Assembly: GCA_046565985.1 (NCBI GenBank)
Contig: JBKHXN010000100.1
Location: 1 to 29,735 of the forward strand
Direction of reading: 5' to 3'
Length of the DNA: 29,735 nt
Source: Polycyclovorans sp046565985
GTDB lineage: Bacteria > Pseudomonadota > Gammaproteobacteria > Nevskiales > Nevskiaceae
The notes below the pieces were generated by a model. That model made no database searches, had not been told where the DNA came from, and saw only the letters and a program-made list of their open reading frames with translations. Below are positions 23,124-29,735 of this stretch, piece by piece; position 1 is the stretch's first letter, and every line of letters starts with the position of its first letter. The position numbers and the translations under genes are program-made.

Positions 23124-24149
23124 ATGTCCGTTGTCCTTCCCGCCGAGTGGGCGCCGCAGCGCGCCGTGCAGCTGACCTGGCCGCGGCCCGGAGGCGACTT
23201 CACACGCTGGTTTGCACGGGTGGAGGACAACTTCGTTCGCATCGCCTGCGCCATCAGCCGCTTCGAGGACGTGCTGATCGCCTGCGGGCCCGACGTGGCC
23301 GGGCTGCGCGCGCGGCTGCTCGCGGCCGGGGCGGTGGCCGGGCGCCTGCACCTGTACCCGGTGCCGGCCAATGACGTCTGGGCGCGCGACCACGGGCCCA
23401 TCACGGTGTTCCGCGCTGGCCAGCCGGTACATCTGGACTTTGTCTTCAACGGCTGGGGCAACAAGTTCGACGCCACGCTCGACAACCAGGTCACCCGCGC
23501 GCTCGCCGCCCAGGGCGCGCTGACGGCGCCGGTGGAGTCGCTCGACTTCGTGCTGGAGGGTGGCGGCATCGAATCCGACGGCGCCGGCACCCTGCTGACC
23601 ACCGAGCGCTGTCTGCTGGCGACCACGCGCAATCCGCAGCTGGGCCGCGAGGCGATCGAACAGCGGCTCCAGCGCTGGCTGGGGGTCTCGCGAGTGCTGT
23701 GGCTGCGCCACGGCGATCTGCTGGGCGATGACACCGACGGTCATATCGACACCATCGCCCGCTTCTGCGACGCGGGCACCATCGCCTACCAGGCCTGCGA
23801 CGAGCGCGCGGACCCGCACTACGAAGACCTCAAGGCCCTGGAAGCCGAGCTGCAGGCCCTGCGGACCATCGAGGGCCGGCCCTACCGCCTGGTCCCGCTG
23901 CCGCTGCCCGGCGCCGTGCTGGACGAGGACGGCAAGCGCCTGCCAGCCGGCTATGCCAACTTCCTCATCCTCAACGGCGCGGTGCTGGTTCCCACCTACG
24001 GTGATGTCCGGTACGACACGCTGGCGCTGGAACGGCTGCGGCCCTGCTTCCCGGGGCGCGAGGTCATCGGCATTGATTGCACGGCGCTGATTCACCAATA
24101 TGGCAGCCTGCATTGCGTCAGCATGCAGTTACCCAAGGCCCCCGCATGA
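23124..24149 (+). CDS. aguA: Agmatine deiminase (agmatine iminohydrolase)
   Basis: Converts agmatine to N-carbamoylputrescine plus ammonia, the first step of the bacterial/plant-type putrescine route. The 341 residues belong to the peptidylarginine-deiminase-like family: NDVWARDHGPITVF holds substrate-binding residues, EGGGIESDG the central loop, DDTDGHIDTIARF the catalytic His, and GSLHCVSMQLP the nucleophile Cys331. It is slightly shorter than plant and Pseudomonas enzymes. GGAG lies ten bases before the ATG. The assignment to agmatine rather than peptidylarginine rests on the overlap with aguB (ATGA). Confidence 0.93.
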   Translation: MSVVLPAEWAPQRAVQLTWPRPGGDFTRWFARVEDNFVRIACAISRFEDVLIACGPDVAGLRARLLAAGAVAGRLHLYPVPANDVWARDHGPITVFRAGQPVHLDFVFNGWGNKFDATLDNQVTRALAAQGALTAPVESLDFVLEGGGIESDGAGTLLTTERCLLATTRNPQLGREAIEQRLQRWLGVSRVLWLRHGDLLGDDTDGHIDTIARFCDAGTIAYQACDERADPHYEDLKALEAELQALRTIEGRPYRLVPLPLPGAVLDEDGKRLPAGYANFLILNGAVLVPTYGDVRYDTLALERLRPCFPGREVIGIDCTALIHQYGSLHCVSMQLPKAPA

Positions 24150-25033
24150 ACGTCAAGACCCTCCGTGTCGCCCTGGTACAGCAGCCCTGCACCGACCGGC
24201 GGCCGGCCAACCTGAAGATGAGCGAAGACGGCATCCGCGCCGCGGCAGCCGGCGGTGCGCGGCTGGTGCTGCTGCAGGAGCTGCACACCTCGCTGTACTT
24301 CTGCCAGCATGAATCCACCGACCTGTTCGACCTGGCCGAGCCGATCCCCGGCCCCTCCACCGCATGGCTGGGCAAGCTCGCCCGGGAGCTCAAGATCGTC
24401 ATCGTGGGCAGCCTGTTCGAGCGCCGTGCGCCTGGGCTCTACCACAACACTGCTGTGGTGCTGGAAAGCAACGGCCAGCTTGCTGGTGTGTACCGCAAGA
24501 TGCATATCCCGGACGATCCGGGCTACTTTGAAAAATTCTATTTCACCCCCGGCGACCTGGGCTTTACGCCGATCCAGACCAGCGTAGGCCGGCTGGGTGT
24601 ACTGGTGTGCTGGGACCAGTGGTACCCCGAGGCCGCGCGCCTGATGGCCCTGGCCGGGGCCGACCTGCTGCTCTACCCCACCGCCATCGGCTGGAACCCA
24701 GCCGATGCGCCCGCCGAGCAGGCGCGCCAGCGCGAGGCCTGGATCACCATCCAGCGTGCACACGCCATCGCCAACGGCCTGCCGGTGCTGGTGGCCAATC
24801 GGGTGGGCTTCGAGCCCGACCCCAGCGGCCAGACCCCGGGCGCCCGGTTCTGGGGCCACAGCTTCGTGGCCGGGCCGCAGGGCGAGTTCATCGCCCAGGC
24901 CGGCGAAACCGCCGACGTGCTGCTGGCCGACCTCGACCTGGCCCGCAGCGAGAACGTACGCCGCTGGTGGCCGTTCCTGCGCGACCGCCGCATCGACGCC
25001 TACGGTGAGCTCACCCGCCGCTATCGCGACTGA
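24146..25033 (+). CDS. aguB: N-carbamoylputrescine amidase
   Basis: Hydrolyses N-carbamoylputrescine to putrescine, CO2 and ammonia, completing the agmatine pathway. The 295 residues are a nitrilase-fold enzyme with the Glu-Lys-Cys triad at Glu45 (LLQELH), Lys118 (YRKMHIPDD) and Cys155 (LVCWDQWYPEAAR). The stretch KMHIPDDPGYFEKFYFTPGD is typical of this amidase. The ATG at 24146 overlaps the aguA stop by four bases with AAGG eight bases upstream, so the two steps are translationally coupled. Confidence 0.95.
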   Translation: MNVKTLRVALVQQPCTDRRPANLKMSEDGIRAAAAGGARLVLLQELHTSLYFCQHESTDLFDLAEPIPGPSTAWLGKLARELKIVIVGSLFERRAPGLYHNTAVVLESNGQLAGVYRKMHIPDDPGYFEKFYFTPGDLGFTPIQTSVGRLGVLVCWDQWYPEAARLMALAGADLLLYPTAIGWNPADAPAEQARQREAWITIQRAHAIANGLPVLVANRVGFEPDPSGQTPGARFWGHSFVAGPQGEFIAQAGETADVLLADLDLARSENVRRWWPFLRDRRIDAYGELTRRYRD

Positions 25034-25063
25034 TTCCTTTCCACCTTTTCTGCCAGGGCCCTC

Positions 25064-26197
25064 ATGCAAGCCGAACTCGAGCTGTTCCGCGACAACGTCC
25101 GCCGCTTCTTCACCGAGCAGGTCGAACCCCACTACGCGCAATGGGAAAAAGACGGCATCTTCCCCAGGGAACTGTATCTGCAGATGGGCAAGAACGGCCT
25201 GCTGTGCGTGGACCAGCCCGAGGAATACGGCGGCATGGGCGCGCCCTTCGAGTTTTCCTGCCTGATCGTGGAGGAGGCCGCGCGCATGGGCTATTTGGCG
25301 CTGGCCTCCAACCTCACGGTGCACTCCGACATCGCCGCGCCCTACATCCTGCACCTGGGGACCGAGGAGCAGAAACGCCAGTGGCTGCCGAAAATGGCCA
25401 GCGGCGAGTGCATCGGCGCCATCGCCATGACCGAGCCCGGCGCGGGTTCCGACCTGCAGGGCATGAAGACCAGCGCGCTCACCGATGGCGATGACTACGT
25501 GATCAACGGCTCCAAGACCTTCATCACCAACGGTCAGCACGCCAGCGTGGTGGTGCTCGCGGCCAAGACCGACCCGCGTGCCGGCGCCAAAGGCACCACC
25601 CTGCTGCTGGTGGACACCACCCTCCCCGGCTTCAAGCGCGGCCGCAATCTGGAGAAGATCGGCCTGCACTCGGCGGACACTTCCGAGCTGTTCTTCGACA
25701 ACCTGCGCGTACCGCAGTCGGCGGTTCTGGGGCGCGTGGGCAACGGCTTCGGGCATCTCATAGACGAGCTGCCGCGCGAGCGGCTGGTGCTGGCGGTCTC
25801 GGCCATCGGGCACGCCCAGGGCGCGCTGGAAAAGACCATCGAGTACGTCACCAGCCGCAAGGCCTTCGGCAGCCCCATCGCCAGCTTCCAGAACACCCGC
25901 TTCGAGCTGGCGCGGATGAAGACCGAGCTGGAGATCCACCGCGCCTTCACCGAAAAATGCGTGCGCCTGTACGCCGAGAGCAAGCTGGACGTACCCACCG
26001 CGGCCATGGTCAAGCTCGCCACCACCGAGATGGAAGGCCGCGTCACCGACGGCTGCCTGCAACTCTTTGGCGGCTACGGCTACATGGCGGAGTATCCGAT
26101 CTCGCGCTACTACGTGGACGCGCGCATCCAGCGCATCTACGGCGGCACGTCCGAGATCATGAAGGAAGTCATCGCCCGCTCCATCGTCGGGCGCTGA
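25064..26197 (+). CDS. Acyl-CoA dehydrogenase, long-chain/isovaleryl-type active site
   Basis: FAD enzyme introducing the alpha,beta double bond into acyl-CoA. The 377 residues match the family: N-terminal helical domain, the middle beta domain (AIAMTEPGAGSDLQGMKT; NGSKTFITNG) and the C-terminal helical domain (RKAFGSPIASFQ; LQLFGGYGYMAEYPISRYYVDARIQRIYGGTSEIMKEVIAR). The position of the medium/short-chain catalytic Glu (YEGT) is Gly here (YGGT), as in long-chain and isovaleryl enzymes, whose base sits in an earlier helix; Glu256 in GALEKT is the likely equivalent. The substrate cannot be read off. It starts 31 bases after aguB with a weak AGGG site, so it may be co-transcribed, but no functional link with putrescine is evident. 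Confidence 0.92.
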   Translation: MQAELELFRDNVRRFFTEQVEPHYAQWEKDGIFPRELYLQMGKNGLLCVDQPEEYGGMGAPFEFSCLIVEEAARMGYLALASNLTVHSDIAAPYILHLGTEEQKRQWLPKMASGECIGAIAMTEPGAGSDLQGMKTSALTDGDDYVINGSKTFITNGQHASVVVLAAKTDPRAGAKGTTLLLVDTTLPGFKRGRNLEKIGLHSADTSELFFDNLRVPQSAVLGRVGNGFGHLIDELPRERLVLAVSAIGHAQGALEKTIEYVTSRKAFGSPIASFQNTRFELARMKTELEIHRAFTEKCVRLYAESKLDVPTAAMVKLATTEMEGRVTDGCLQLFGGYGYMAEYPISRYYVDARIQRIYGGTSEIMKEVIARSIVGR

Positions 26198-26212
26198 GGC
26201 CCCGGCGGCTCC

Positions 26213-27445
26213 TCAGAGGCTGAGGTTGTCGCCGCCGTGACGCACCGTGTAACCGACCGCGCGCAGGTCATCCATGATCTGCTGCGCGTGCGCCTCGTCC
26301 TGGGTCTCCACCAGCACTTCGAGCGTGGCGCTCTTGGCGTGCAGGCCGCGGTGCAGGCGCTCGTGGTGCACCTGCACGATGTTGCCTCCGGATTCGCCGA
26401 TGCGCCCGGCCAGCCGCGCCAGGAAGCCCGGCTGGTCCTCGATGTCCACCGACAGGCTGACCAGCCGCTGCTCGTGCACCAGCTGGCGCAGCAGCACCGA
26501 GGCCAGCAGGCGGGTATCGATGTTGCCGCCGCAGATCACCAGCCCCACGCGGCGGCCCTTGAAGCGCGCCGGGTCGCTGAGCAGCGCGGCCAGGCCCGCC
26601 GCGCCGGCGCCCTCGGCGATGACTTTTTCCACGCTGGCGAGCAGGCCGATGGCACGCTCGATGGTGCTTTCCTCCACCCGCACCAGCTCGGCCACGTGCT
26701 CGCGGATGATGGCCAGCGGCAGCTCGCCGATGAACTTCACGGCAATGCCCTCGGCGATGGTCGGCCCGCCCGTGACCAGGGAGAGATCGTTCTGCAGGGC
26801 GGCGTAAGCCGAGGGGTAGCCGACGGATTCCACGCCCACCATCTGAATCTCGGAATTGATGCTGTGGGCCGCCAGCGCCATGCCGGAGATCAGCCCGCCG
26901 CCGCCGATCGGCACCACCAGCATCTCCAGCCCGGGGGCGGCGGCCAGCATTTCCAGCGCCACCGTGCCCTGCCCGGCGATCACCTGCGGATCATCAAAGG
27001 GATGCACCAGTGTCATGCCGCGCCGCTCGATCAGTTCTTCCTGCAGATAGGCCGCGGCATCGGCCAGCGTCTCGCCATGCAGGATCACCTCACCACCCAG
27101 CTCGCGGGTGTTGCGCACCTTGGTGAACGGCGTGTTGCGCGGCATCACGATCACACTGCGAATACCCAGACGGCTGGCGTGATAGGCCACGCCCTGCGCG
27201 TGGTTGCCGGCCGAGACCGCCGCCACCCCTGCGGCCCGCTCCGCGGCACTCAGCGTGAGCAGCTTGTTCAGCGCGCCGCGCTCCTTGAACGAGGCGGTGA
27301 ACTGGAAGTTCTCGAACTTCAGCCAGACCTCGGCGCCGGTGATGGACGACAGCACCCGCGAATGCGAGCAGCGCGTATTGAGGACCTGCTGGCCCAGCCG
27401 CGCGGCGGCGGCCCGGATATCGGCAAAGCTCACGGGCAGGCTCAT
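26213..27445 (-). CDS. ilvA: Threonine ammonia-lyase (threonine deaminase) with single ACT domain
   Basis: PLP enzyme converting threonine to 2-oxobutyrate, feeding isoleucine synthesis or catabolism. The 410 residues have Lys54 in FTASFKERGA as the PLP Schiff-base lysine, the phosphate-binding loop GGGGLISG near 187, SAGNHAQGVA, and a C-terminal ACT regulatory domain (from about 325, LSVDIEDQPGFLARLAGRIGESGGNI). One short ACT domain is the shorter form (about 400 residues) rather than the two-ACT enzyme of about 510 residues in E. coli ilvA. AGGAG lies nine bases before the ATG, which overlaps the stop of the DUF4124 gene (ATGA). Confidence 0.92.
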   Translation of the reverse strand: MSLPVSFADIRAAAARLGQQVLNTRCSHSRVLSSITGAEVWLKFENFQFTASFKERGALNKLLTLSAAERAAGVAAVSAGNHAQGVAYHASRLGIRSVIVMPRNTPFTKVRNTRELGGEVILHGETLADAAAYLQEELIERRGMTLVHPFDDPQVIAGQGTVALEMLAAAPGLEMLVVPIGGGGLISGMALAAHSINSEIQMVGVESVGYPSAYAALQNDLSLVTGGPTIAEGIAVKFIGELPLAIIREHVAELVRVEESTIERAIGLLASVEKVIAEGAGAAGLAALLSDPARFKGRRVGLVICGGNIDTRLLASVLLRQLVHEQRLVSLSVDIEDQPGFLARLAGRIGESGGNIVQVHHERLHRGLHAKSATLEVLVETQDEAHAQQIMDDLRAVGYTVRHGGDNLSL

Positions 27446-27954
27446 GGGGTCTTGCTCCTGCGGGTGGCGGTGACACGGATGACGATACCGTCTTCCAGCG
27501 TCACCGTCTGCGCCGGCTGCTGGTAAGTCCAGCGCTCGATGCGCTGGCCCTTCTTGTTCTCCTGCGTCACCACCCGCTGCGGCTCACCGAGCAGGCGCCG
27601 CACCTCGGTGGCGTCCATGCCGGAGGTGACGCGCCGCTCCACCCGGGCCTCGCGCAGGCGCCGGGCCTCGGCCTCGCGGGCATCGTGCTCGCGCACCCAG
27701 CGGGCGTCTTCCTCGCGACGGATCTGCCCGGCCTCGCGTTCGCGCCGCTGGCGCTCGGCAAAGGAACGTTCCAGCCCGCGGTTGTCGGCCGGCTCGTCGA
27801 TGATGGAAATGGGCGGCAGGTCCTGCCGCTCCGCCTGGGCCGCGCAGGGACGGTCGGAATACTCGGTGACGCCGTTGACCTCGCAGCGGTACACCTGGGC
27901 CGTGGCGGCCAGCGGCAGGCTCAGGCATCCGGCCCACCAGACTGCATGCTTCAT
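27442..27954 (-). CDS. Exported DUF4124-domain protein with charged helix and SmpA-like C-terminus
   Basis: The 170 residues start with a signal peptide (about 1-19, MKHAVWWAGCLSLPLAATA), then the short DUF4124 domain VYRCEVNGVTEYSDRPC with its two cysteines (probably a disulfide), a highly charged helical stretch rich in Arg/Glu (about 60-108, likely coiled coil) and a C-terminal region SGMDATEVRRLLGEP ... RWTYQQPAQTVTLEDGIVIRV that resembles the SmpA/BamE fold. No function is known; a periplasmic or envelope location is inferred. AGGAGGGGG precedes the ATG and a perfect TATAAT lies upstream. Its 3' end overlaps the threonine deaminase start. Confidence 0.82.
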   Translation of the reverse strand: MKHAVWWAGCLSLPLAATAQVYRCEVNGVTEYSDRPCAAQAERQDLPPISIIDEPADNRGLERSFAERQRREREAGQIRREEDARWVREHDAREAEARRLREARVERRVTSGMDATEVRRLLGEPQRVVTQENKKGQRIERWTYQQPAQTVTLEDGIVIRVTATRRSKTP

Positions 27955-27983
27955 GACCCCCTCCTGCTGTTCTTGTGCCCGGG

Positions 27984-27989
27984 ATTATA
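27984..27989 (-). promoter_or_regulatory. -10 box of the DUF4124-ilvA transcript
   Basis: A perfect TATAAT on the minus strand, giving a leader of about 23 bases that carries the strong ribosome-binding site. The only -35-like sequence, TTGTCA at 28003-28008, is 13 bases away, which is shorter than normal, so the -35 is uncertain. Confidence 0.55.
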
Positions 27990-28001
27990 AGGCCGGCGTG
28001 C

Positions 28002-28030
28002 ATGACAAGCCGGGCGCGCTCGCGGATAAT
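28002..28030 (+). promoter_or_regulatory. Promoter of ettA
   Basis: ATGACA (28002-28007, five of six) and GATAAT (28025-28030, five of six) are separated by the optimal 17 bases. Predicted initiation near 28037 leaves a leader of about 23 bases containing GGAGG. This is the best canonical sigma-70 promoter in the window. Confidence 0.65.
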
Positions 28031-28059
28031 CCGCGGCCTTTCCGGAGGCCTGTCTCGCC

Positions 28060-29724
28060 ATGAGCCAATACGTTTTCACCATGAACCGCTGCGGCAAGAT
28101 CGTGCCGCCGAAAAAGCAGATCCTGCGCGACATCTCGCTGTCGTTCTTCCCCGGCGCCAAGATCGGCGTGCTGGGCTACAACGGCGCGGGCAAATCCACC
28201 CTGCTGCGCATCATGGCCGGCGTGGACAAGGACTTTCAGGGCGAGGCGCGGCCCATGCCGGGCCTGAAGATCGGCTATCTGCCCCAGGAACCGCAGCTGG
28301 ACCCGAAGAAAAACGTGCGCGAGAACGTGATGGAAGCGCTCTCCCACATCCAGGACGTGCAGGCCGAGCTGGAAAAGGTCTACGCCGCCTACGCCGAGGA
28401 CGGCGCGGACTTCGACAAGCTCGCCGCCCGCCAGCAGGAGCTGGAGAACATCCTCGCCGCCGGGGACGGCCACAACCTGGAAGTGGTGCTCGACAAGGCC
28501 GCCGAGGCCCTCAACCTGCCGCCCTGGGAAGCCGACGTCACCACGCTCTCAGGCGGTGAGCGCCGCCGCGTGGCGCTGTGCCGGCTGCTGCTGTCCAAGC
28601 CCGACATGATCCTGCTCGACGAGCCGACCAACCATCTCGACGCCGAATCCGTCGCCTGGCTGGAAAAATTCCTCAAGGATTTTCCCGGCACCATCATCGC
28701 AGTCACGCATGACCGCTACTTCCTCGACAACGTCGCCGGCTGGATTCTGGAACTCGACCGCGGCCACGGCATCCCCTGGCAGGGCAACTACTCGAGCTGG
28801 CTGGAGCAGAAGGAAAAACGCCTCGAGACCGAGCAGAAACAGGAAGACGCCCGCACCAAGGCCATGAAGGAAGAGCTGGAATGGGTGCGCAAGAACCCCA
28901 AGGGCCGCCAGGCCAAGTCCAAGGCCCGCATCAAGGCCTTCGAGGAACTGGCCAGCCAGGAATACCAGAAGCGCAGCGAGACCAAGGAACTCTACATCCC
29001 GCCCGGCCCGCGCCTGGGCGATCTGGTGATCGAGGTCAATGATCTGGGCAAGCAGTACGGCGGCCGCTGGCTCTACCAGGGCCTGAGCTTCAGCGTGCCG
29101 CGCGGCGCCATCGTCGGCATCGTCGGCGCCAACGGCCGGGGCAAGACCACGCTGTTCCGCATGCTCACCGGGCAGGAGCAGCCGGACGCCGGCACCATCC
29201 GCATCGGCGAGACGGTCAAGCTCGCCAGCGTGGACCAGAGCCGCGACGCGCTCAACGGCGAGCAGACGGTGTTCCAGGAAATCTCCGGCGGCAACGACCT
29301 GCTGCGCGTCGGCAACTTCGAGATGCCGTCCCGCGCCTACATCGGCCGCTTCAACTTCAAGGGCGAATCGCAGCAGAAGCGCGTCAAGGAACTCTCTGGC
29401 GGCGAGCGCAACCGCGTGCACCTGGCCAAGATGCTGCTCACCGGCGGCAACGTGCTGCTGCTGGACGAGCCCACCAACGATCTGGACGTGGAAACCCTGC
29501 GCGCCCTCGAAGAAGCCCTGCTCGACTTCCCCGGCTGCGCCTTGGTCATCTCGCATGACCGCTGGTTCCTGGACCGCGTGGCGACCCACATCCTCGCCTT
29601 CGAGGACTCCGGCGAGATCGTCTATCACGAAGGCAACTACCGCGAGTACGAGGACGACTTCCGCCGCCGCACCGGCAGCGAGCCCGGCGTGAACCGCCGC
29701 AACCGCCACAAGAAGCTGGGCTGA
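28060..29724 (+). CDS. ettA: Energy-dependent translational throttle protein EttA (ABC-F)
   Basis: Ribosome-bound ABC-F ATPase that gates the first elongation steps according to ATP/ADP ratio. The 554 residues are essentially E. coli length (555). The start MSQYVFTMNRCGKIVPPKKQ matches the EttA signature, and MPGLKIGYLPQEPQL is also typical. Two nucleotide-binding domains are visible: Walker A GYNGAGKS (39-46) with LSGGERRR and LLDEPTNHLD, then GANGRGKT with LSGGERNR and LLDEPTNDLD. Between them lie the arm and the charged P-site tRNA interaction linker (LEQKEKRLETEQKQEDARTK region). GGAGG lies 11 bases before the ATG, slightly far. The gene ends 11 bases before the window edge. Confidence 0.96.
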   Translation: MSQYVFTMNRCGKIVPPKKQILRDISLSFFPGAKIGVLGYNGAGKSTLLRIMAGVDKDFQGEARPMPGLKIGYLPQEPQLDPKKNVRENVMEALSHIQDVQAELEKVYAAYAEDGADFDKLAARQQELENILAAGDGHNLEVVLDKAAEALNLPPWEADVTTLSGGERRRVALCRLLLSKPDMILLDEPTNHLDAESVAWLEKFLKDFPGTIIAVTHDRYFLDNVAGWILELDRGHGIPWQGNYSSWLEQKEKRLETEQKQEDARTKAMKEELEWVRKNPKGRQAKSKARIKAFEELASQEYQKRSETKELYIPPGPRLGDLVIEVNDLGKQYGGRWLYQGLSFSVPRGAIVGIVGANGRGKTTLFRMLTGQEQPDAGTIRIGETVKLASVDQSRDALNGEQTVFQEISGGNDLLRVGNFEMPSRAYIGRFNFKGESQQKRVKELSGGERNRVHLAKMLLTGGNVLLLDEPTNDLDVETLRALEEALLDFPGCALVISHDRWFLDRVATHILAFEDSGEIVYHEGNYREYEDDFRRRTGSEPGVNRRNRHKKLG

Positions 29725-29735
29725 TCCAGACCCCG

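Noticed and set aside
3020..25610. Several GCTGGTGG (Chi-like) octamers.
   Set aside because: They fall in codons for Leu-Val-Val/Ala and are expected by chance in this composition; Chi specificity in this organism is unknown.
26194..26216. Inverted repeat CTGAGG ... CCTCAG between the acyl-CoA dehydrogenase and threonine deaminase genes as a bidirectional terminator.
   Set aside because: The stem is only 6 bp with an 11-base loop, there is no T-run on either side, and the arms include the stop codons of both genes.
1..29735. tRNA, rRNA, CRISPR arrays, IS elements, phage genes.
   Set aside because: No T-loop-like tRNA motif, spaced direct repeats, transposase or integrase-like protein was seen; every long stretch is assigned to a recognisable gene.

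Overview
The window is about 29.7 kb of high-GC, tightly packed chromosomal DNA from a Gram-negative proteobacterium. Lipid A/Kdo genes (msbA, lpxK, kdsB), a Lol lipoprotein exporter, RNase E, EttA and Zur all point to Gammaproteobacteria. The GluRS and ThrS have features I associate with beta- and alphaproteobacteria respectively, so a deep or high-GC gammaproteobacterium is my best guess; species is not determinable from sequence alone. Nearly every base is coding. No gene-free stretch exceeds 300 bases (the longest, between lolC and the E1-alpha gene, is 174 bases). I see no rRNA, tRNA, CRISPR array, IS element, prophage gene or attachment site.

Layout, left to right. (1) 3-4016, plus: the 3' part of rne (RNase E, cut by the window edge) and ugd (UDP-glucose dehydrogenase), ending at an intrinsic terminator. 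(2) 4062-7759, minus: the envelope operon msbA-lpxK-ycaR-kdsB, with every junction overlapping. (3) 7824-8165, plus: a HIT-family hydrolase, divergent from msbA. (4) 8199-12387, minus: gltX-thrS-M23 peptidase. (5) 12431-13799, plus: a tandem QueD/PTPS-like protein and a DUF4442 hotdog protein. (6) 13793-14493, minus: zur and a small lipoprotein. (7) 14557-15033, plus: an unusual hisI, divergent from zur. (8) 15052-19244, minus: lolC/E-lolD-comEC. (9) 19419-22693, plus: a 2-oxoacid (pyruvate-type) dehydrogenase operon, E1-alpha, E1-beta and E2, without E3. (10) 22740-23063, plus: a small exported protein, then a terminator. (11) 23124-26197, plus: aguA-aguB (agmatine to putrescine) and an acyl-CoA dehydrogenase. 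(12) 26213-27954, minus: a DUF4124 exported protein translationally coupled to threonine deaminase. (13) 28060-29724, plus: ettA.

Most of this is housekeeping. The most interesting signal is around 11-15 kb. There zur is divergently paired with a HisI whose first zinc-ligand cysteine is aspartate. Close by are a GluRS that has lost three of the four zinc ligands known in E. coli and a ThrS outside its usual infC operon. Next to zur is also a tandem QueD-like protein with its catalytic residues apparently split between two degenerate halves. HisI, ThrS and QueD are families known elsewhere to have Zur-controlled backup copies, so a zinc-economy neighbourhood is a testable hypothesis, but it is not demonstrated by the sequence. 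Other oddities are an E2 acyltransferase lacking the aspartate of its DHRxxDG motif, an M23 peptidase with HxD instead of HxH, and several candidate promoters whose position implies very short or absent leaders.
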